This document shows, piece after piece, positions 30,879 to 40,095 of a stretch of DNA of 64,000 nucleotides. A model generated the notes under the pieces. That model was given only the letters and a program-made list of their open reading frames with translations, did not search any database and was not told the DNA's origin. This DNA comes from Trichomonas tenax (taxonomy: Eukaryota > Parabasalia > Trichomonadida > Trichomonadidae): NCBI GenBank assembly GCA_023091735.1, contig JALKBU010000149.1:1-64000 (forward strand), read 5' to 3'. The number at the start of each line of letters is the position of its first letter. Position 1 is the stretch's first letter. Position numbers and translations under genes: made by a program.

Positions 30879-31499
30879 ATGGATTTACCAAGAATATTCC
30901 ATGAAGGCGGTTCATGGCTCGTTTGGACATCGGGTGAAGTAGAAAAACTCAAACGCGATGCAAAAATGATGGGCTCTGCATCAATGACTTCGCCTTGGTA
31001 TAATCATCAACATAAATCTCTCGCATTGCCATTCGAATTCACAATTTTTGAAGCAGCGTGGTGTGCGCAAAATGGATTTTGTCGTTTAATTAAGCCAATA
31101 TTTAAAACTGAAATCAAACCAATTGAAAATTCGAACTATAACGTTAAAAATATCATTGAACTTCACAATGACTCAGAGTTTGACGAAGAACCAATAGAAT
31201 TGCCTTCACCACCAAAATTTAAATATGAAGTCTTTTGTGATTTAAAGACATATGGATATATTCTTGGTGATGGAACACACTACGCATGTGATTTTACTGT
31301 TTACAAATCCAATGCATGGGAATGTCATTCATCAGCTCTTGTTTGGTGTGTTGAAGGAGATTTAGACACAAGGAAGCTAATATCATGGGTAAGAATTGCA
31401 GATGGAACTAAAAAACACGGAATTGCTGCAATTAAAGCAGAAAATGGAATCAAATATTTAGAATTCAACAGATTAATGCAGAAATTCCCATCCGAATAA
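30879..31499 (+). CDS. tRNA-splicing endonuclease subunit Sen34-like
   Basis: 206 aa. The N-terminal part (GGSWLVWTSGEVEKLKRDAKMMG) matches the Sen34 N-domain, where a GG-x-x-LVW turn precedes a helix. The C-terminal ~95 residues match the catalytic fold: VFCDLKTYGYILGDGTHYACDFTVY, then CHSSALVWCV and GTKKHGIAAI. These supply the expected Tyr (FTVY), His (CHSS) and Lys (TKKHG) of the RNase triad. Sen34 cuts the 3' splice site of intron-containing pre-tRNA, with Sen2, Sen15 and Sen54 as partners. It is somewhat shorter than human TSEN34. Confidence 0.85.
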   Translation: MDLPRIFHEGGSWLVWTSGEVEKLKRDAKMMGSASMTSPWYNHQHKSLALPFEFTIFEAAWCAQNGFCRLIKPIFKTEIKPIENSNYNVKNIIELHNDSEFDEEPIELPSPPKFKYEVFCDLKTYGYILGDGTHYACDFTVYKSNAWECHSSALVWCVEGDLDTRKLISWVRIADGTKKHGIAAIKAENGIKYLEFNRLMQKFPSE

Positions 31500-32239
31500 T
31501 CATTATTCCACTTAGAGGTTGTAATAATACCCAACAATTCTGATTGTTAAATTTTGTAAATTTCCCAAAAAAGAAGAACTTCTGAATCAGAAATCATATT
31601 TGAAAAAGCATTAATTATGGACTGCTATGACATAGCATTGTTAAAGTCCAAATGATTCATTGGAATATATGATGAATTTGTTTTTTTTTACCATCAATGA
31701 AAACATGAATGATCTCTTTGTGTATGAAACAAGCGATGATATATTTGGTTGTAAATATGTCGAAGCATGTAATGAAAATGTTAGACATGTTCAAGTATTT
31801 TCAATTACATGAACATATTCTCTTGGTATTGAGAAAAGATTACATTTCAATTCATGAATCTTAGTATCATGTGAATAGGTAAAAATTAAACAAATAGTTT
31901 TGAAAATACTTAAGGGTATGCATCGACGATAGAAAATTTATTTCCAAAATCTGATATTTTTCTCGAAAATTTTGAAAAATTTGAAAAAATAGGAGAGTTT
32001 AGATCTTTCTTTATCATGGGGTCATATTTGATATTTCCATAGTGATATATATTTACCCAAAAAGTTCAAAAAAAGTCAATATTTATTTCTGCATTTTTCC
32101 CAATGAAAACAAAATAACCTTAGAATTTGAGAGGGTGTCAAATTGGTCGAAAAGCACACTTAAGAATGAGAAAAAAATATTCATAAATATGTTAACATAA
32201 TATTTGTGCTTTATATACATAACAAAAATCTATACTGAG
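31500..32239. other. Intergenic with a MITE-like element
   Basis: 740 bp; apart from the element at 31909-32164 nothing is recognised. Confidence 0.5.
31909..32164. mobile_element. 256-bp MITE-like element bounded by TTAA
   Basis: CTTAAG occurs at both ends (31909-31914 and 32159-32164). The inner ends are imperfect inverted repeats: TTAAGGGTATGCATCGACGA on the left, and TTAAGTGTGCTTTTCGACCA read inward from the right. TTAA boundaries suggest a piggyBac-type non-autonomous element. The right subterminal motif GAGAGGGTGTCA recurs at 26118-26129 next to another TTAAGGGTGCACC end, and a variant (GACAGGGTGTCA) at 37770. Confidence 0.55.
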
Positions 32240-33583
32240 TTATATTGGTTGCTGCTTCTTCTTTCTAGGAGTTGTTCTCGCAAGTTGATTTTGGCGTAAC
32301 TTTTTCATCAAATAGAACAATGGAATTCCGATGCTGCAAGCAATAAACAAAGAATATTGCCTGATCAGAAGAGTTTTGGGATATGCTGGAGTTGAAACAG
32401 CTATTGCTTGATCTTCCTGAAGATACAGCGGAACATTGTTAGCTTCATTCATTGCAGTGATTATCGCTGATGGAGAGAAAGTCGCAGAAAACTGTGAATG
32501 ATAGCAAACATTGTCAAAGACGGCTTTAACTTTGTTTAACGATGCATTTTTGACCTTATATTGGCAGTTACTGAAGTGTTGAGTATTGTTTGACGATGTT
32601 ACTTTATGCTCTGAGAATTCGAAATTGCATTTTTCGAAAACATATTTATAGACTTTATCACTTGACACAAGAATCGGCACATCAGGAATATTCATGAACA
32701 CACTGTTTGAAATTGTCATTTCTTCAGTTCGGATCTCAATTAAAGCTAAAATTGTTCCGGGTGAGTTTTCAACAAAGTTGCAATGATCGATCATGGACTC
32801 CTTGGCTGAGTTATCAATAAAAAGAAGACCAGGACCTTGATTATTCGCAAAATGATTGTAACTTAATTTGAATTGATCGCATGACTGTGTTTCTAAGCAT
32901 CCGTGCTCTTTGATTTCATACGATTTTGTGATATTCGAGTTTGAAATGTCAACATCTGTATACATGAATAACATAATTCCAGTTTCTTCTGCGATTGTCT
33001 TTGGACCGTTTAAATAACTCGAAATGTAATTAATCACGGATGTTTTTGGATTGCCATCATTTGGTGCCGAAGATTTTGGTCCTGAGATGCGAAAAATCAT
33101 ATCAGCATTAACGGCGCTGCATTTTTTGATGCAGGTGAAAGTGATGTCGTAAAGCTTTGATCTGATGAAGAAAGCACCGCAACTGGCTGAGCTGCAGCTT
33201 CTAAAACCGCTCTGTGTGATAATAACATTTCCTTCATCGTTTTGGTAGCTCAAACCACCACCAAGTCCCTTGGTTTTGCGACAGCTCTTAAATACGCATG
33301 ATTTGAACAGTGCTGTTGTTTCATCTCTAATTTTTAAAGATTTTAGAAAGTAATTGTGGTTATATTTGATGGAATTTACTTTTATCGGCGTGTTTAGAAA
33401 CCAATCGAAGGTAGATTTTGTAAATTTGAGATTATTTGAATCTGTTTTGAAAAAAGATTGCCAAAATTTTGTTGCTTTAACAGAATCAAAGGAAAGAAAT
33501 GAATTCAGACTTCCTCGATTTCTGATCATGAATGGTGAATCCACAACTAATGACAGAGAAAGAGCCGAAATACTGAAATTCAT
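32240..33583 (-). CDS. Type I membrane protein with beta-helix-like ectodomain
   Basis: 447 aa from ATG 33583. The N-terminus (MNFSISALSLSLVVDSP) can be a signal peptide. The ectodomain has Cys- and Asn-rich rungs such as FKSCRKTKGLGGGLSYQN and SDQFKLSYNHFANNQGPGLLFI, typical of right-handed parallel beta-helix (Pmp-like) surface proteins of trichomonads. A single membrane segment (LFIACSIGIPLFYL) near residue 410 is followed by a short basic cytoplasmic tail. Probable role: cell-surface adhesion. Unlike the two duplicated fragments at 11911 and 19268, it keeps both leader and anchor. Family name is inferred from pattern, not from a defined motif. Confidence 0.75.
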   Translation of the reverse strand: MNFSISALSLSLVVDSPFMIRNRGSLNSFLSFDSVKATKFWQSFFKTDSNNLKFTKSTFDWFLNTPIKVNSIKYNHNYFLKSLKIRDETTALFKSCVFKSCRKTKGLGGGLSYQNDEGNVIITQSGFRSCSSASCGAFFIRSKLYDITFTCIKKCSAVNADMIFRISGPKSSAPNDGNPKTSVINYISSYLNGPKTIAEETGIMLFMYTDVDISNSNITKSYEIKEHGCLETQSCDQFKLSYNHFANNQGPGLLFIDNSAKESMIDHCNFVENSPGTILALIEIRTEEMTISNSVFMNIPDVPILVSSDKVYKYVFEKCNFEFSEHKVTSSNNTQHFSNCQYKVKNASLNKVKAVFDNVCYHSQFSATFSPSAIITAMNEANNVPLYLQEDQAIAVSTPAYPKTLLIRQYSLFIACSIGIPLFYLMKKLRQNQLARTTPRKKKQQPI

Positions 33584-33586
33584 TTT

Positions 33587-33591
33587 AATGA
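33587..33591 (-). promoter_or_regulatory. Initiator (TCATT) of the beta-helix gene
   Basis: Minus-strand TCATT; start at 33589 would leave a six-base leader to ATG 33583. Confidence 0.5.
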
Positions 33592-34027
33592 CAAAAATCG
33601 GATATTTATATGTCAAAAATATACTTTTTTGTCAAATATTTTTTACATTACAAAAATATAATATTCAATATGAAGAAGGCAAATTTACTGCGTGTAAATA
33701 CCCCAAATATATGTAATTCTATCCAGGCTCTATAGTGGAACGCGATTCAGCTTCTTTCATAGCAACTAATTCCTCTCTTTTTGTTTAGCTTTATAGTGGT
33801 TAAGTATTTACTAGTTATTCCAGCCTCAGAAGCGAATGCTGAGCGTAAAGCATTGCAAATTTCATTAAGTTTTTCATATCTTTAGAGTTTTTACAAGATC
33901 ATCATGCCGAATGACTCATATTGTTGCAGTTCCCTCACTTGCAATATAATGACAATTAAAAAATAAATATAGGTATAACAATATTTTTTGGAAGCAATTT
34001 TTTTTCATAAATCATACGTCAATTAAA
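33592..34027. other. Intergenic; no gene seen
   Basis: 430 bp. It includes a slightly GC-richer patch at 33720-33860 with two (G/A)GCT(C/T)TATAGTGG words, but no foldable tRNA. Confidence 0.5.
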
Positions 34028-35803
34028 TTAGAACTTTGGATGATGTGTGAAGTGTGTGTGAAGAAGTTCATGAGCAAGATGAGAGTTAGGATGGCCAAGG
34101 AATTCCTTGTAAATGCCCTTGATAAGTGGGTTCTCGTGGCTCTTTCTGCACTCCATCTTAGCATCAATGTTGTAGATGGCAGCAAGTCTGTTATCAAGAG
34201 ACATTCTGTTCTTTGGCTGTGGTGTGCCACCGCCGCAAACGCAGCCACCTGGGCAGGCCATAACCTCGATGAACTTAAGATCAGCAAGCTCTGGATCCTT
34301 AGCACGAAGTCTGTCAAGGAACTTAGCTGTGTTAGCAATACCATGGCAAACAGCGATCTTAAGCTTTGTGCCATCGAGATCAAGGACCGCGATTCTGGCA
34401 CCCTCCATACCTCTGACTGGATAGATATCAACATTTGTAAGCTTCTTACCTGTGAAGACTTCAAAAGCAGTTCTTGAAGCAGCTTCCATAACACCACCAG
34501 TGGCAGCGAAGATCTGGCCAGCACCAGAGCCGAAGCCGAAGATGTTGTCGAATGGTGTGTCTGGGAGGTTGTTGAAGTCGATGTTAGAGAGCTTGATCAT
34601 TTCAACAAGTTCACGAACTGTAAGGACCATATCAGTCTCTTTAAGTCCAGTCTTTGTCTTAAGCTCTGGACGCTCAACTTCATCCTTCTTAGCTGTGCAT
34701 GGCATGATAGAGAAGTTAAGAACATCACCTTGTTCGATGCCAAGAAGCTTTGGAAGGTAGTTCTTGATGAGAGAGGAAAGCATACCTTGTGGAGAGCGGC
34801 AAGATGAGAGGTTTGGAATGAAGTCTGGGGCGGACTGCTCAACATAGTTAACCCAGGCAGGGCAGCAGGATGTGAACATTGGGAAGACGGCATTTGGATC
34901 CTTGAGACGGTTGACAAGTTCGCCAGCCTCCTCGCAAATTGTAAGGTCGGCACCATAGTTTGTATCGTAAACTAAGTCGAAACCAAGAGCCTTGAGGGCA
35001 GAAACCATCTTACCTGTTGTAACTGTTCCTTCCTTGTATCCGAATGCCTCGGAAAGAGCAACACGAACAGCTGGAGCAACCTGGACAACAGTGACCTTTT
35101 TGCCCTTGTTAGCAAGGATGTCGAGGGCCTCCTTAACCTGAGACTTCTCTGTGATGGCACCAACTGGGCAGTAAAGTGTGCACTGGCCGCACTTGATGCA
35201 AGATGTATCCTGGAGTGTCTGGCCAAATGTTGGCTGGATTCTCATGTGCTTAGCACGGTTACCGAAGATGATGGCTGATATTCCAGCAACTTCTTCGCAA
35301 GCACGAATGCATCTGCCGCAAAGGACGCACTTGGATGTATCGAGTCTGATAGCATTGGTGGACTCATCGATACCCTCTTCAGCGCAGATCTCCTTTGTGT
35401 CGGCCTTTACAGAGTAGGCGACGTTCATGTCTCTGAATTGGCATCTGTGGTTAGCAACGCAAGAAGAGCATGTTTCATCATGGCAATCAAGGAGCTCCTT
35501 GAGGTTGTTCTCAACGGACTCTCTAACCTTTGGAGACCTTGTATCAATCTTGAGGCCATCCCAAACTGTTGTAACACAGGCTGGAGAAAGCCACTTGCCG
35601 TCACATTCGACGAGGCAGATACGGCAGGAAGCCTTCGGTGGAAGGTTTGGATGATAGCAGAGCCTTGGAATTCTGATGTTGTTTCTGTCACAGAGTTCAA
35701 GGACTGTTTCACCTTTCTTGGCCTCTAATGGCTTACCATTGACTGTAACGGTGATATTACGAAAGATCGAACTGCTCTGACTGACGCCAGTTGAAGCGAG
35801 CAT
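34028..35803 (-). CDS. [FeFe]-hydrogenase, long form, hydrogenosomal
   Basis: 591 aa. A short presequence (MLASTGVSQSSSIFRN) is typical of hydrogenosomal import. Order of domains: plant-type 2Fe-2S ferredoxin (CYHPNLPPKASCRICLVEC with a later Cys), His-Cys [4Fe-4S] site HDETCSSCVANHRC, two 4Fe-4S clusters (CVLCGRCIRACEEV and CIKCGQCTLYCPVGAI), then the H-cluster motifs FTSCCPAWV, MPCTAKKDE and EVMACPGGCVCGGG. It reduces protons to H2 using electrons from ferredoxin or NADH dehydrogenase in the hydrogenosome. This ~64-kDa layout equals the known trichomonad enzyme. Strong codon bias fits high expression. Confidence 0.98.
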   Translation of the reverse strand: MLASTGVSQSSSIFRNITVTVNGKPLEAKKGETVLELCDRNNIRIPRLCYHPNLPPKASCRICLVECDGKWLSPACVTTVWDGLKIDTRSPKVRESVENNLKELLDCHDETCSSCVANHRCQFRDMNVAYSVKADTKEICAEEGIDESTNAIRLDTSKCVLCGRCIRACEEVAGISAIIFGNRAKHMRIQPTFGQTLQDTSCIKCGQCTLYCPVGAITEKSQVKEALDILANKGKKVTVVQVAPAVRVALSEAFGYKEGTVTTGKMVSALKALGFDLVYDTNYGADLTICEEAGELVNRLKDPNAVFPMFTSCCPAWVNYVEQSAPDFIPNLSSCRSPQGMLSSLIKNYLPKLLGIEQGDVLNFSIMPCTAKKDEVERPELKTKTGLKETDMVLTVRELVEMIKLSNIDFNNLPDTPFDNIFGFGSGAGQIFAATGGVMEAASRTAFEVFTGKKLTNVDIYPVRGMEGARIAVLDLDGTKLKIAVCHGIANTAKFLDRLRAKDPELADLKFIEVMACPGGCVCGGGTPQPKNRMSLDNRLAAIYNIDAKMECRKSHENPLIKGIYKEFLGHPNSHLAHELLHTHFTHHPKF

Positions 35804-38097
35804 TTCAAATTATGTTTTTTATCGTCACTCAGAATTTAGACGATGGCGACGGTTTTTGTGTAAGAAAAAATGTTTCGATGTCATTAGATTACTTTATCAA
35901 TGCAAAGTTAAAATCCGCGAATTCATATTTTTGTAAATATTTAACCAAAAATATGGGCCAATTTTATGATAAATAGAATATACAAATGTTGCTATAGCCA
36001 TTTATCTAGTTGAAACAGATAAATAAATTTTCGGAATTTTATTTTAAAATATTAATGTATGTATGATGTTGGAAGTGTGGCCCCATTTTCTGGGAAGATA
36101 GACAAAAATTCAATGTCATCTATGAAAATTTGAATCTTAAATGTTTGAACGATAGGAATTCTTACAATTTTCTTACAAAAAAAACTATGAAATAAACGTT
36201 TTTTTCCTTCCTTTATTGTAGTCCACGTTAATAACATCTATTAGCACATTAGATTTTGTTTAAAAAAGATGAATGAAGAGTGAAAATCGATTGTAAGTTC
36301 TTCTATTGGCGTCTGGGCGCGATTCCTATTGATATTTTAAAATTTTGTTCCATAAATGCTTTGGCAAATGAGAACATCTTACCTCACCTAAGCAATTTCG
36401 AGTTAATGTATCATGCTTAATAACATGTGTTGGCCTTAAGATCGGCACCCATATTAAAGGTGTTTGCACTCCTTCCGCCCAGCCAATTTGCCCCCTGCTC
36501 ATAGGGTAGATACTAGGCATCATATATAGTGTCCTTACCGAAATAGAAAGAATGTTACTATAAATTGACTAACTTTCGTGAAGCTGAAAAGCTCCTCATT
36601 TTTTTAGCGATTCAAGAAAAAAAATTTAATGAAAATCTAAAATCTCAATTTTTGCCCTTCAAGAATGATTTCACGTGTTTTTAAATCGACAGATTCAACT
36701 GACAATACATATGAGATGTTTTATCCATATAAATTTTGTGAAACTCCTTAATCTTATCGTTAATAGAAGATAGTATGTCCTGTTTTAAAAAGTTTATGCA
36801 AATCTACACTCCACTACATTTTTCTCTTAGTTGTATTAACAATAAAGCGTATAATAACAGAGTATTTACAAATGAACAAAATAATATTCAGATTTGGAAT
36901 AGATTCGGCCTCTTCATCGTCTTCTTCTGATTTGCCATCATCATTTAGATGAATATGTCTGTATTCGGCGATAATTTGTAGATATTTCGATGTCTGATCA
37001 TGCTTCCACCTTGAGAAACCTTGAATCATGCTGCGACATCGTAAATGCAATCGGATAACGTTGCGTGAACTATATGTTTTGCATCAGAATAGAAGGAAGT
37101 GGACTGTGTTATGATGACCAGTCCATGCTCTTGTTTCAAGTAAAAAATGTAATTCTGACAAATTTTCCGTTATTTTTGTATTACAAATTGATTTTCTTCA
37201 TATAATAACAGTGAATGTATGAAATACACGTGTGTCTTCAACTAAGTTTAATGTCAGAAAACATCTATTCCAACTTGGAAATAATTCGAAATTTTCATTG
37301 AGAGTCAATTCATAAATTTCACTGCATCATATATTGCTGTATTGAAAATGTAGCCGAATCGTATAGTTGACATCTGAAGAATAAAATGTTGATATTTTGA
37401 AATCATTCAAATTACAATAACTTTCGCTAATATTCATATATGATAGTATGAAAGTGAAGCCTTAATTATCTTTTCAATACTGTTAAGATTGGCTGGGTAG
37501 ATTTTTCTGGATGAAATATCGGAAATGAATTGTATTGTTTGAGGGCATAAATACAACCCCCATGATAACAGAGGTATACGTAAGAAGTTTGCGTAAATTT
37601 AGACATCTTTTTGAAAAACACAATAATTATCCAGGACGAAAGGAATTTCTTGCAACATTATGAGGCTGATATGCTTACATCCATAGTTTTCTTTATCATC
37701 ATGCCACAGAAGCCCATGAATGGATCGTCAATAGCGAGTTAAGTAAGGAGAAAGACACACGAAAAATCTGACAGGGTGTCAAAAAATATTACAAGCACCT
37801 TTATCATCATGATTTAAACTTTAACGTCCGAAATCGATTTCAATGTAATTAGTTATCTCACAATTGCAGCAAGTTCTCGCTTTATAATACAGATTTACCT
37901 CGGATTTCTCTAAAAATCGAAATGACCCCTCCCTATCGTCAATTTTTCAATATGGATTAAATCCAATTTCGTTATTATGGAATTTACTTAATATTATTCC
38001 GAATTTCGGCATTTATCCCAATTGTAATGCCGGTTGCAAGAATGAGTGACGAGCTAACTAATAAATTGCATTGATTTTCCTTTGCTGGGATAAATTT
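35804..38097. other. Long intergenic region
   Basis: 2.3 kb with no called gene. It contains a GC-richer structured patch (36305-36486 and flanks) and one GACAGGGTGTCA word at 37770-37781. The rest is AT-rich spacer. Confidence 0.5.
36305..36486 (-). ncRNA. Candidate structured RNA (unidentified)
   Basis: A patch near 45 percent GC in ~25 percent GC surroundings. Its ends pair: ATTGGC-GTC-TGGGCG (36305-36319) with CGCCCAGCCAAT (36475-36486), 12 bp with a three-base bulge. An internal GGCACC/GGTGTT stem is also possible. The minus strand contains AGGTGAGGTA, a word also found in human RNase P RNA, but other RNase P landmarks were not found. It could equally be a remnant of a coding element. 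Strand is a guess. Confidence 0.3.
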
Positions 38098-38125
38098 GCC
38101 ATGTAAAAAATATTGTCATGTAAAA
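38098..38125 (+). promoter_or_regulatory. Two motif copies upstream of the POC5-like gene
   Basis: TGCCATGTAAA (38098-38108) and TGTCATGTAAA (38115-38125) lie 42 and 25 bases before ATG 38151. Neither is exact TGACATGTAAA, but the paired arrangement is notable. Confidence 0.4.
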
Positions 38126-38150
38126 TCAATACGTTTAAAAATTAAGAAAA

Positions 38151-38957
38151 ATGAGTGATAAAGCCGAAGCCATGCTTCTTGAAATTGTTGAAACAAACTT
38201 CTACAATCTGAGAGAGGACCTGCAAAAGTTTTTGACATACAACGAGCAAGTTATCGCAAAAGAACAAGATGATATTTACTCTCCGATCATTCAGAAGCTT
38301 ACAGAAAAGTTAAATGCACGTCAGGGAGAATTTGAACAGATGCAGACAACAACACAGGGAAATACAACCGAATTAACAAGAAAACAAGAAATATTAAGGA
38401 AGTTAGTCGACAAAAGTGCCCTTTTGCATACAAAAGTACGCAACACAAACCTCACGTCGAGAGATTTCCACAGTTGGATCGATGATGGCACTAACAAACT
38501 CATGTTAGCGCGTCACTTCGAGAAGATTTACATCCAAAACGCAACAAAGAGAGTTCTCTTCAGACGCTGGAAGAGGAAGATGAATAAAAGTCGTGAAGAT
38601 AGACTTGAAAATGAAGCCAAGCAAGTCTATGAAAAGGAATCAAGAGAAAACGGAAAGAGATTTAATGCACAGATATCAAAACTCGAAGCAGAGCTCGCTG
38701 CTGCCAGGGCAGAGCTGGAGATGAAACAGAAGAGCTTCCTTGAGATGCAACAGCGCCTACGCAAAGCATTCATGCGTGGTGTCGTCAACCTGAACTTAGA
38801 AGCAATGGATGTCTTCAACGGAGCTCAGTTTATGAATTTAGTCCAAGAAGTAGAAGGAGGAGCAGGAGGTGTTCACGACGCAGAGAATGAAGTTGAAGAA
38901 GGCGATGATGAATTCTTCGTTGAAGAAACACCAAGTGTCGCTGTTATTCGCCACTAA
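38151..38957 (+). CDS. Centriolar/basal-body protein, POC5-like
   Basis: 268 aa, mostly coiled coil. Residues ~130-150 contain YIQNATKRVLFRRWKRKM, a Sfi1-like centrin-binding unit. The region around residues 195-225 (RLRKAFMRGVVNLNLEAMDVFNGAQF) matches the block I recall as diagnostic of POC5. The acidic C-terminus is disordered. POC5 binds centrin in the centriole lumen, which fits a flagellate with four or five basal bodies. It is shorter than human POC5, lacking most of the N-terminal part. Coiled-coil nature is certain, POC5 identity is a moderate inference from the one block. Confidence 0.65.
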   Translation: MSDKAEAMLLEIVETNFYNLREDLQKFLTYNEQVIAKEQDDIYSPIIQKLTEKLNARQGEFEQMQTTTQGNTTELTRKQEILRKLVDKSALLHTKVRNTNLTSRDFHSWIDDGTNKLMLARHFEKIYIQNATKRVLFRRWKRKMNKSREDRLENEAKQVYEKESRENGKRFNAQISKLEAELAAARAELEMKQKSFLEMQQRLRKAFMRGVVNLNLEAMDVFNGAQFMNLVQEVEGGAGGVHDAENEVEEGDDEFFVEETPSVAVIRH

Positions 38958-39439
38958 CATTTTTTTCTATTTTTTAAGCTTTTTATATGTGTTTTTAAAT
39001 GCTCATAATATCAATACATGCTTTACCACATCATATTTAACTTTTACATTTTTTTTATTTTTTCAATTTTTATAGATAAGACATCACTTGAAGTAGATTT
39101 CAAAACAACTTGCTCTTTTCTCGATATTTACGAGTCCAATAGACTGAAAAATACCAACACCTTTTAACTCTTTATAGATCAAGCGATTTTCCATTAAGTT
39201 TCATTTTGCTAAGATAATATTTCATATTTACGTGGCAAATAATGTCACGTTTTTGATTCACTAGATTTTTCATTTTCAATTATTTCCAGCATTATTTAAA
39301 CAGTTAACTAGGTACTTATATGGAGTGCATTATACTATCTCAAGTATATGTACATAATTTAAATGATATTAAATTCAATAAATAGCCAAGAATAACAATG
39401 TTTCAGTCGATGATAAGAATAAAAAATATTTGACATTTG
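38958..39439. other. Intergenic; no gene seen
   Basis: 480 bp, AT-rich. A TTTACGTGGCA (39228-39238) is a variant of the recurring motif in reverse orientation. Confidence 0.45.
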
Positions 39440-40075
39440 TCAAAACATTTTTATAAAGGGTGTGAAATATAACATTTTATCAAGTCCATAAAATCGCATG
39501 CAGTTACAGTGCTGAGTAACAAATCCACATTGCTGAAGACATAGAGAGTTCAATTTGCTATTAGAAACAAGCGATGATAAAAATGTTTTGTCACTATTTT
39601 CAATCTCGATTCTACATCGAAGACTAACACATCCAAGGAATACATTACTTCCAACGTTGGTGACTGATAAAGGAATATTGATCCATCGAAGATTGACACA
39701 TCCTTCGAATGCTTTGTTCGAGATGCGTGTGATACTATTGGTGGGGATGAATTTTACGCAACTCATGAATGCGCCTTCAGTGATCGTTCTTGTTGTCCAT
39801 GGAAGAGAGAAATATGTAATTGGTGCAGCTGGCGGGAATAAAATAAGATTCTCTCTGTTTCCGCTGAAGAGGGCACCTGCCTCGACAACGTATTGACTTG
39901 ACGTGCACTCGATCGAAGAGATAGATATGCAATTTCGAAATGCACCAGCACCAATAGATCTCAAGGCAGAACCACTTGGAATTACGAATGTCGATAATGA
40001 GCCACACGACATGAAGGCATTATTTCCGATAGAGACAAGAGCCGACTTCGAATGTTGATTCGTTTTAAAAACAAT
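39440..40075 (-). pseudogene. BspA-like LRR fragment (C-terminal part)
   Basis: About 200 codons of BspA-type leucine-rich repeats: SIGNNAFMSCGSL, IGAGAFRNC, ITEGAFMSC, ISNKAFEGC and VGSNVFLGC. A C-terminal cap with paired Cys follows. There is no ATG-led signal peptide, the frame is open upstream into LRR residues, and a different LRR gene ends at 40096, immediately 3' in reading direction terms. BspA proteins are large extracellular adhesins, hugely expanded in trichomonads. This piece lacks the N-terminus and a membrane anchor. Confidence 0.75.
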
Positions 40076-40095
40076 ACTAAAAACAAACTTTATTA

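Noticed and set aside
33720..33860. Possible tRNA: TATAGTGGTTAAGTA resembles a D-arm, in a GC-richer patch
   Set aside because: No matching anticodon arm, T-arm or acceptor stem could be placed on either strand.
36326..36523. 65-codon minus frame in the GC-rich patch
   Set aside because: Short, with no leader or known domain; kept only as an alternative explanation for the structured patch.
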